Assembly: GCA_023424965.1 (NCBI GenBank)
Contig: JAFADI010000155.1
Location: 1-64,000, forward strand
Reading direction: 5' to 3'
Length of the DNA stretch: 64,000 nt
Source: Bacillota bacterium
Lineage (GTDB): Bacteria; Bacillota; Clostridia; Acetivibrionales; JAFADI01
The position numbers and the translations under genes were made by a program. Below are positions 58,588-64,000 of this stretch, piece by piece. Numbering within the stretch: position 1 is the stretch's first letter; every line of letters begins with the position of its first letter. The notes beneath the pieces are model-generated. The model worked only from the letters and a program-made list of their open reading frames with translations, made no database searches and had not been told where the DNA came from.

Positions 58588-60447
58588 TCAATCATTGCGT
58601 ATTGATGCGGCAAGTATGGATTCGCTGCGGTTAATAAACCTCTCCACATCTTCGGGGTTAAGTGACTGCTGACTCAAAAGGGAAAGGTCGAACAGTTGAT
58701 TGATGATAATGTCAGTCGCAGGCTGGTCCGACGATTTTAAGAGGAACCGGACAATTTCATTGTTCATGTTAATCAATAACGTCCGCTTTGCCTGCTTCCC
58801 TTTTGCAGCAACATCCTTCGGATTGATGAGCCCGTATATTTCCAGCATGTCGGATACTCTCCGGGACTTTTCATCATTTATGATGAGCGTAGAAATGTTG
58901 TCATGTTCGAGGTTGGTTATCTTAAGAGTTATTGTTTCGAGCCTCTCACCCAATGCTCTCCGGAACTTTTCCGTAAGTATTCTGACGTCTGGTCCATCGC
59001 CCTCGTCCAGAATTCCTTTGAAGAGGGATTCAATATTGGAATCAATCCGAAGGAATTTCAGATTGGGGTGAAGGACTTCATATTTATGCATGAAGGGTTG
59101 ATCGATGACATGGTCAAACAACAATGCGTTCAAGCTACACTTCTTGAAAATTTCAATGTAGTGTGCCTGTTCGATTTCATCAGACGCGTAGTAGATCGTA
59201 TCCGGGTGGCTGGTGCCTACACGGCTGGTGTACTCCTGGATTGTCTGGTAGTTCCCATAAATGTCCATAAAAATGACTTTTCGTGTCATGACTGACGCAA
59301 AGATCTTGTCATTTAATATGCCATACTTAATGAAGGCATTCAAATGGGGCCAATGAGTTTCATAGGTCTTCCGCTGTTTTTCGAACATAGTATTCATTGC
59401 GATGGTGACTTCCTGGGACAGGCATTCGAAGATAAGCTCAAGCATAGTATCGCTTTGCTTATCTTCGCGTATGGTTGAACGGGAGACGACAAGGGGCAGA
59501 TGGTCACACTCAATGATACCATTTTGGAGGCTGACAAATTTGGGGACCATTTCGCGGATGTTTTCACCGATATAAACACCTCTGCTATAAATCTTGACGG
59601 TTCCATCCAATTCTTCCGTACCATTTCTTGTATTCCTGAAGAATAAAATGCCTCTCACACCGATATCTATGCTTTCAAACTGAATCCAGAACAACGGATC
59701 GCATACATCGTTGAAAAACTCCTTATAGAACGTATTCATGTCCGGCGGCAGGATCGTTGCCTCCGGTTGCTTCCATACAGGAGAAGGATTGTTAACCAAT
59801 ACCTGCTTGTACCCGGGTGCTTCAAAATATATTGCAGTCTTTGAAAAAGCAAAGTATTTCTTTATGCTTTCATAGATGAGTCCCGGATTATTCAAATAGG
59901 GGTTCTTCCCGTCAAGGCAGAGAATGACATCGGTACCTGTATCGGCCTTATGGCATGCTTTCATGGTATAGGACATATCGGACATACAATCCCAGCGGAC
60001 GGCCGGCATGCCACTTTTATAGGACTTTGTTTCGATGGCTACCTGATCCGCCAGCATGAAAGCCGAGTAAAAGCCTACTCCGAAATGGCCGATGATGGTG
60101 TCCTTACCGGCGTGATTGTTTTGAGCAATGAATTCGGTTGCACCTGAAAAAGCAATCTGGTTTATGTATTTGTGCACCTCTTCTTCGCTCATACCAATTC
60201 CGTTATCGCTTATAATCAGGCGGTTTGTCTCAGGGACCAGTTTTACAGTGATTTTGCCCTCTGCCGGAGGGATGCTTCTATCTTTTTCTGTTAAATGAGA
60301 AAGCTTTTCGATGGCATCGGAAGCATTCGAAATAATTTCCCTAAAAACAATATCCTGCTCTGTGTACAACCACTTTTTCAGTATGGTAAAGATGTTTTTG
60401 CTCTCTATGGATAACAAACCCTTATGATCCGGTATCATTCCAGTCAT
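58588..60447 (-). CDS. htpG: Chaperone protein HtpG (Hsp90)
   Basis: The roughly 619-residue Hsp90 homologue has an N-terminal GHKL ATPase (REIISNASDAIEKL, ISDNGIGMS, GHFGVGFYSAFML), a middle domain (LPLVVSRSTIREDK) and a C-terminal dimerisation domain (about 500-619). It lacks the eukaryotic charged linker and MEEVD tail. Its start is at ATG 60447 (MTGMIPD) after AAAGGAAGCGG. A TATAAT box on the minus strand (60489-60494 on the plus-strand numbering) precedes it. Placement inside a catabolic island is unusual and may reflect a client among the large flavoenzymes, or simple chromosomal order. Confidence 0.95.
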   Translation of the reverse strand: MTGMIPDHKGLLSIESKNIFTILKKWLYTEQDIVFREIISNASDAIEKLSHLTEKDRSIPPAEGKITVKLVPETNRLIISDNGIGMSEEEVHKYINQIAFSGATEFIAQNNHAGKDTIIGHFGVGFYSAFMLADQVAIETKSYKSGMPAVRWDCMSDMSYTMKACHKADTGTDVILCLDGKNPYLNNPGLIYESIKKYFAFSKTAIYFEAPGYKQVLVNNPSPVWKQPEATILPPDMNTFYKEFFNDVCDPLFWIQFESIDIGVRGILFFRNTRNGTEELDGTVKIYSRGVYIGENIREMVPKFVSLQNGIIECDHLPLVVSRSTIREDKQSDTMLELIFECLSQEVTIAMNTMFEKQRKTYETHWPHLNAFIKYGILNDKIFASVMTRKVIFMDIYGNYQTIQEYTSRVGTSHPDTIYYASDEIEQAHYIEIFKKCSLNALLFDHVIDQPFMHKYEVLHPNLKFLRIDSNIESLFKGILDEGDGPDVRILTEKFRRALGERLETITLKITNLEHDNISTLIINDEKSRRVSDMLEIYGLINPKDVAAKGKQAKRTLLINMNNEIVRFLLKSSDQPATDIIINQLFDLSLLSQQSLNPEDVERFINRSESILAASIRND

Positions 60448-60652
60448 AATCAACACCGCTTCCTTTGCTAAATAGTATATTGCTTAGCATTATAGCAAAT
60501 TAAACAAGGAAATGGGCCAATAAATGCAAAACCTGTTATGCATATTATGAATTTTACAATCCACCGTTGATTGCTTAAACTTTAACTATGAGTAATTAGC
60601 CGAAAGCTGTTATCTAAAAAATGACTTGAAATCAGGATGTGGAGGAGAAAAA

Positions 60653-61543
60653 ATGTCAAAGGTAAGAGAGACAAACGCAAACTATGTAAAATGGCCGGCT
60701 TTTGAAGAAATCAAGGAAATGTTCAAAGAACATTTTATTATGGACAGACGTGAAGACGGTGTTGTAACTGTCCGTATGCACTGCAAAGGTGGCCCGTTGA
60801 TCTGGTCAATGGAACTGCATGATGCAATCGGTAAAATGTGGAGAATGCTCGGAACTGACCGTGAGACTGAGATGATCATTTTCACCGGCACAGGCAATAT
60901 CTGGGTTACCGACTTCGAAGCTGCAAGCTGGGCTCCTGAAGGAGATAATCCGGGTGAAACCAGATACAATCACATGTTTGTTGACGGACGCCGCATGATA
61001 ATTACTATGATTCAAGACGTTGAGGTCCCTACCCTTGGGGTACTCAGCGGTTCAGGCGGACATACCGAACTGGCGCTCATGTGTGATCTGGCAATCGCTG
61101 CCGACGATATCACCGTCCTTGACCCCCATATGTTACCAGGAATAAACAATGTGCCTGGCGACGGAATACACAGCTGTTTCTTTGAATTAATGCAGCCAAG
61201 ATTCGCAGCCTGGTACCTGATGACCGGTGATAAGATGTCAGCGCAAGACCTTGTCAGACTGGGTTTGGTATCTGAAATCGTTCCAAGGGAAAAGCTGATG
61301 GATCGTGCATACGAAATCGCAGACATGTTAATGGCTCAGAACAGAGTTGCGAGAAGACTTACTTCACAGCTTGTCAGAAGAAACTGGAAGAAGAGGATTG
61401 CGGACGACCTGGATATGGCCTTCGGAACTGAAATGTTTGGTATGTTCTGTGCGAATGAACTGCATTCGGAATTACTGTCAATGATTAAATACCTGGATAT
61501 GGAAGGAAAAATCGATCCTCCGTGGAAAGGTAAAATTCGATAA
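60653..61543 (+). CDS. Crotonase-fold beta-diketone hydrolase, 6-oxocamphor-hydrolase-like
   Basis: The 296-residue crotonase-superfamily protein does not carry the two catalytic Glu of enoyl-CoA hydratase in their usual setting. It instead shows the 6-oxocamphor hydrolase set: H137 (GGHTEL), H159 (DPHMLPG), D170 (VPGDG) and E260 (FGTEMF). The D-to-E spacing of 90 equals that remembered for the Rhodococcus enzyme (D154, E244), and VPGDG-x-H is shared. That enzyme hydrolyses a C-C bond of a cyclic beta-diketone. Here a 1,3-cyclohexanedione-type ring (for example dihydrophloroglucinol) would give a 5-oxo acid. ATG 60653 follows GGAGGAG. It is a single-gene unit with a terminator. Confidence 0.82.
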   Translation: MSKVRETNANYVKWPAFEEIKEMFKEHFIMDRREDGVVTVRMHCKGGPLIWSMELHDAIGKMWRMLGTDRETEMIIFTGTGNIWVTDFEAASWAPEGDNPGETRYNHMFVDGRRMIITMIQDVEVPTLGVLSGSGGHTELALMCDLAIAADDITVLDPHMLPGINNVPGDGIHSCFFELMQPRFAAWYLMTGDKMSAQDLVRLGLVSEIVPREKLMDRAYEIADMLMAQNRVARRLTSQLVRRNWKKRIADDLDMAFGTEMFGMFCANELHSELLSMIKYLDMEGKIDPPWKGKIR

Positions 61544-61553
61544 CTTGATGCAT

Positions 61554-61590
61554 GCGGAGGATTTTCGAATTCTCCGCCTTTTATTTATTT
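61554..61590 (+). terminator. Rho-independent terminator
   Basis: GCGGAG (61554-61559) pairs with CTCCGC (61572-61577), with additional inner ATT/AAT pairing, followed by a T-rich tail. Confidence 0.75.
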
Positions 61591-61633
61591 AGAAAACCCT
61601 GCTCCATGCCCATTTAAAGACTTGAATTTTTAG

Positions 61634-62551
61634 TCAACTACTGCTGATTTTTTCTGTACTTAGTTTATACACAATATCGATAAAGCTTTTGACCAATTCT
61701 GAGGTGTTTGATTTTTTATACAGCATGACAATTGAGCATTTTGCTGAAAAGTCATCCAAATCGATGTAGGATATATTCTCATTTCCGCTTTTGGATTTTG
61801 TCAAAGATGCCGGAACGATACCATAGCCCAGGCCTAGTGAAGCTTCAAGCATCACAGAGTCGGTTGTATTCACGTAGGTTGTATTGATTTTCTTGACACC
61901 GGCAAAATTCTGAAGCTCATGCAATATCAGTTTCAGGAAAGGCGGCTCAATATATGAAGGCAAGATCAAAGGCAATGATTTTACGACTTCGGGAATCATT
62001 TTTTTCGTTGGATTCTCGAAAAATTTTGATGGTACAGCCAGTGAAAAACAGTCGGTACCGACAGTAATGCTCTCAAGGTCTTCATAACCAGAAGCGGCAA
62101 AATCATAAGTGAATCCAAGGTTATATATGCTATATTGGACGGCGCAGGGAATTTCATTAAAATCATAACTCTCAACGATAAGTTTTATTGAAGGGTACTT
62201 ATCCTGCATAAAAGTCAGGGCATCGGATAAAACCTGACACAATTTGCCCGGTGAGGTAATTCTCAGTATTCCGGAATTGCCTCTGTCTGCGGATTGAACG
62301 TTGCCGATGACGATTTCCATATGTTTCATGAGAAGGTCACATTCCGCATAAAGCACCTTGCCGGCTTCCGTCAATTCCATCTGCTTGTTGCTGCGCTCAA
62401 AAAGCTTTACGCTAAGTTCATTTTCCAGAGCGATGATATTGCGGCTCAGTGTTGACTGGCTGATATAAAAGTGTTTGGCAGCTTTTGTTATGTTTCTGTA
62501 CCTGGCTATATACTGGAAATATTGCAACATTTCAAGGTTTATAACAATCAC
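61634..62551 (-). CDS. LysR-type transcriptional regulator
   Basis: This is a second LTTR of about 305 residues: a winged helix-turn-helix (LQYFQYIARYRNITKAAKHF, YISQSTLSRNI) and an effector domain (LRITSPGKLCQVL onward). The start is unclear. The GTG at 62551 overlaps a perfect GGAGGTGA site, and the next in-frame ATG (62530) is 20 bases from it. It converges on the diketone hydrolase gene and diverges from rex. It is a candidate regulator of the hydrolase or of nearby pathway genes. Confidence 0.88.
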   Translation of the reverse strand: MIVINLEMLQYFQYIARYRNITKAAKHFYISQSTLSRNIIALENELSVKLFERSNKQMELTEAGKVLYAECDLLMKHMEIVIGNVQSADRGNSGILRITSPGKLCQVLSDALTFMQDKYPSIKLIVESYDFNEIPCAVQYSIYNLGFTYDFAASGYEDLESITVGTDCFSLAVPSKFFENPTKKMIPEVVKSLPLILPSYIEPPFLKLILHELQNFAGVKKINTTYVNTTDSVMLEASLGLGYGIVPASLTKSKSGNENISYIDLDDFSAKCSIVMLYKKSNTSELVKSFIDIVYKLSTEKISSS

Positions 62552-62716
62552 CTCCGCAAAAGTATATCTGGTCTGAATTTTATCATAGAAATTGAACAGA
62601 AATCAATGATAAGCCGGGAGTAATATTCTCGTGTTTCGATTCTCCCATGCCCTTTATCCCAAGCTTCAGATGCTGGTAGAAAATATTTTCGGTTTTTTAA
62701 CGGAGTTATGCAAGAT

Positions 62717-62751
62717 TATCATTTGAAAATCTGATTGTCAAATGATAAAAT
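62717..62751 (+). promoter_or_regulatory. rex promoter with overlapping perfect dyad
   Basis: TTGAAA (62723-62728), a 17-base spacer and TAAAAT (62746-62751) form a promoter. TATCATTTG (62717-62725) and CAAATGATA (62739-62747) are exact nine-base inverted repeats spanning both elements, so a repressor bound here would block transcription. The dyad does not match the usual Rex site (TTGTTAA-N4-TTAACAA). Confidence 0.6.
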
Positions 62752-62783
62752 AGATATGATTTGTTTTGATTCGAGGTGCAAAG

Positions 62784-63449
62784 GTGCAAAATGAAAAAAT
62801 GATTCCAACACCTGTTTTATCGCGTCTGCCAAGGTACTACAGATACCTGATTTCTCTGTTCAATATGGGTATTGCAAGGATTTCCTCAAAGGATCTTGCG
62901 AAAAGAATGGGAACTACTTCATCGCAGGTCAGACAGGATTTTTTTAGTTTTGGCGCAAATGGTTTGCAGGGATATGGGTATGAGGTTGAGCATTTATTGG
63001 GTGAAATTGGAAAAATATTGGGAATTGAAACGCCGAAGAAAGTGATTGTCATTGGGGCAGGCAGTTTGGGACAGGCTTTGGTCAAGCATGCCGATTTTGA
63101 AAAAAAGGGGTTCAAGGTGATCGGCATATTTGATGTCAATGCCCAAATCATCGGCAAGGAAATCAGGGGCACCAGGATTTTACACATGGATTCACTTGCT
63201 GAATTCACACAAAATAATGATGTTGACATTGCAATCATTACAATTCCTGATGCCCAGGCCGTTGAGGTTGTGAATCAGGTGTGCAGGCTTGGAATAAAGG
63301 GTATATGGAATTATGCACAGGTAGAACTGAAGGTTCCGCCTGGCGTGAGTGTGGAAAACATCCACATGATCGACAGCTTGATGATTCTAGGTTACAAATT
63401 AAAGCATGAAAAGCAAAAGCTAGCGAAAACAAGCAAAAACAATAATTAA
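62784..63449 (+). CDS. rex: Redox-sensing transcriptional repressor Rex
   Basis: The roughly 221-residue protein has an N-terminal winged helix (LSRLPRYYRYLISLFNMGIA, then RISSKDLAKRMGTTSSQVRQDF) and a C-terminal Rossmann domain (VIVIGAGSLGQALVKH near 92, GIFDVNAQIIG). The start is taken as GTG 62784 with GAGGTG upstream. Rex dimers bind DNA when NAD+ is high and let go when NADH rises, controlling fermentation and electron-transfer genes. It precedes a NuoE-like subunit, a typical Rex target. Its own promoter carries a dyad. Confidence 0.95.
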   Translation: MQNEKMIPTPVLSRLPRYYRYLISLFNMGIARISSKDLAKRMGTTSSQVRQDFFSFGANGLQGYGYEVEHLLGEIGKILGIETPKKVIVIGAGSLGQALVKHADFEKKGFKVIGIFDVNAQIIGKEIRGTRILHMDSLAEFTQNNDVDIAIITIPDAQAVEVVNQVCRLGIKGIWNYAQVELKVPPGVSVENIHMIDSLMILGYKLKHEKQKLAKTSKNNN

Positions 63450-63463
63450 AATTCACTTCTTTT

Positions 63464-63503
63464 AAAGAAGCCGATTGCTTATAAAATCAGGCTTCTTTTT
63501 TTT
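63464..63503 (+). terminator. Rho-independent terminator after rex
   Basis: AAAGAAGCC (63464-63472) pairs with GGCTTCTTT (63490-63498), and the T run continues to 63503. Confidence 0.85.
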
Positions 63504-63686
63504 GATAATTTTATAACGTCCATTGTTAAAACAATTTGCAAATTATTTTGATCTTTTTATGATATAAACATCAATTTGTGTTATCTGGACGAAAGATTAA
63601 CTTTCATTGACCTAGGACAAAAACGATACTATACTTCAAATCAATAAATTGCCAAAAAATATCAAGGAATCGAAGGAGGGTATGAA

Positions 63687-64000
63687 ATGGGATTTGATTC
63701 CAAAGCAAACGATGGCCGAAAATCACCTGGCAACATGGTTCCTCTTTTGCAAGCGCTTCTGGCCGCCCAGGACGATTGCCCGAACAGGTATATAAGTGCA
63801 GATGTAGTAAATGAGATAGCCTCACAATACGGAATATCGCGATGCAGAGTATATTCAACCGCATCTTTTTACAGTGAAATCTCTTTAAAGCCGAGGGGGC
63901 TCCATTTGATAAGGGTATGTACAAATGCTCCGTGTGAGAATGCCGGAAAAGCTGAGGTATTGAGAGCGATTGAAAATGAATTGGGGATAAGCCTGGGACA
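63687..64000 (+). CDS. NuoE/HydC-like [2Fe-2S] subunit (5' part only)
   Basis: The frame starts at ATG 63687 (GGAGGG at 63675-63680) and runs off the window after about 104 residues. It matches the thioredoxin-like NuoE family: an N-terminal helical part (VPLLQALLAAQDDCPNRYIS, then ADVVNEIASQYGIS), the VYSTASFYSEISLKPRG segment and the first two cluster cysteines in VCTNAPCENAG. Such subunits belong to NADH-linked hydrogenases or bifurcating enzymes. The position after rex suggests the start of a hydABC-type or NADH-ferredoxin operon. Confidence 0.85.
   Translation, partial: MGFDSKANDGRKSPGNMVPLLQALLAAQDDCPNRYISADVVNEIASQYGISRCRVYSTASFYSEISLKPRGLHLIRVCTNAPCENAGKAEVLRAIENELGISLG

Noticed and set aside
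60653..61543. Ordinary enoyl-CoA hydratase
   Set aside because: The fold is right but the catalytic pattern (two His, Asp, Glu) matches 6-oxocamphor hydrolase rather than the two-Glu hydratase site.
63520..63536. Rex operator before the NuoE-like gene
   Set aside because: ATTGTTAAAACAAT has overlapping rather than spaced half sites and does not fit the consensus.
1..64000. CRISPR arrays, tRNA or rRNA genes and riboswitches
   Set aside because: I looked for regularly spaced repeats, cloverleaf and CCA ends, rRNA landmarks and familiar aptamer cores in the gaps and found none I could support; a covariance-model search would be the deciding check.

Overview
The window comes from a spore-forming anaerobe of the class Clostridia (Firmicutes). 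The grounds are a cortex/cell-wall gene set, a pro-sigma-K fragment, YesM/YesN-type two-component regulation of a sugar ABC transporter, strong Shine-Dalgarno sites with several TTG/GTG starts, and a fermentative acyl-CoA gene cluster with Rex. I cannot place it to genus from sequence reading alone.

Region 1 (about 1-20,000) is mostly conserved chromosome. It holds a DUF5685/J-domain/membrane/3D-domain group, an amidase, a SpoU methylase, a HAD phosphatase, mutS2, typA, and then mltG - trmR - trhP - class B PBP, an order that resembles the yrrL-yrrM-yrrN/O-pbpI neighbourhood of Bacillus. Region 2 (16,800-25,000) is a YesM/YesN two-component system followed by a sugar-binding lipoprotein, two permeases and an FAD oxidoreductase. 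A SIMPL protein and a chemoreceptor follow.

Region 3 (28,000-38,930) looks like a sigK intervening ('skin'-type) element. The sigK reading frame is conserved for about 117 codons and then stops matching the family. A SpoIVCA-like large serine recombinase lies 9 kb downstream. Between them are a frameshifted membrane gene, a nitroreductase, a DUF3267 protein, two large repeat lipoproteins, a 5'-truncated MFS gene and a membrane protein. The C-terminal half of sigK is not in this window.

Region 4 (39,000-62,500) is a catabolic island. It encodes thiolase, a beta-keto acid cleavage enzyme (BKACE), an unusual 3-hydroxyacyl dehydrogenase, a LysR regulator, a second thiolase, a two-subunit CoA transferase, two MFS transporters, an iron-sulfur/GltD-type electron-transfer pair, a fumarate-reductase-like flavoprotein, a hemerythrin/PAS protein, an SDR, a soluble chemoreceptor, an Old-Yellow-Enzyme-type reductase, HtpG, and a crotonase-fold protein carrying the catalytic residues of 6-oxocamphor hydrolase. 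Read together these suggest reduction of a cyclic substrate to a cyclic 1,3-diketone, hydrolytic ring opening, oxidation to a 3,5-dioxo acid, BKACE cleavage with acetyl-CoA, and CoA transfer/thiolysis to acetyl-CoA. Phloroglucinol- or resorcinol-type polyphenol breakdown would fit, but the substrate is inference. A 12-bp motif is shared exactly by two promoters of this island, with a close variant at a third. Region 5 (62,700-64,000) is rex and the start of a NuoE/HydC-like subunit.
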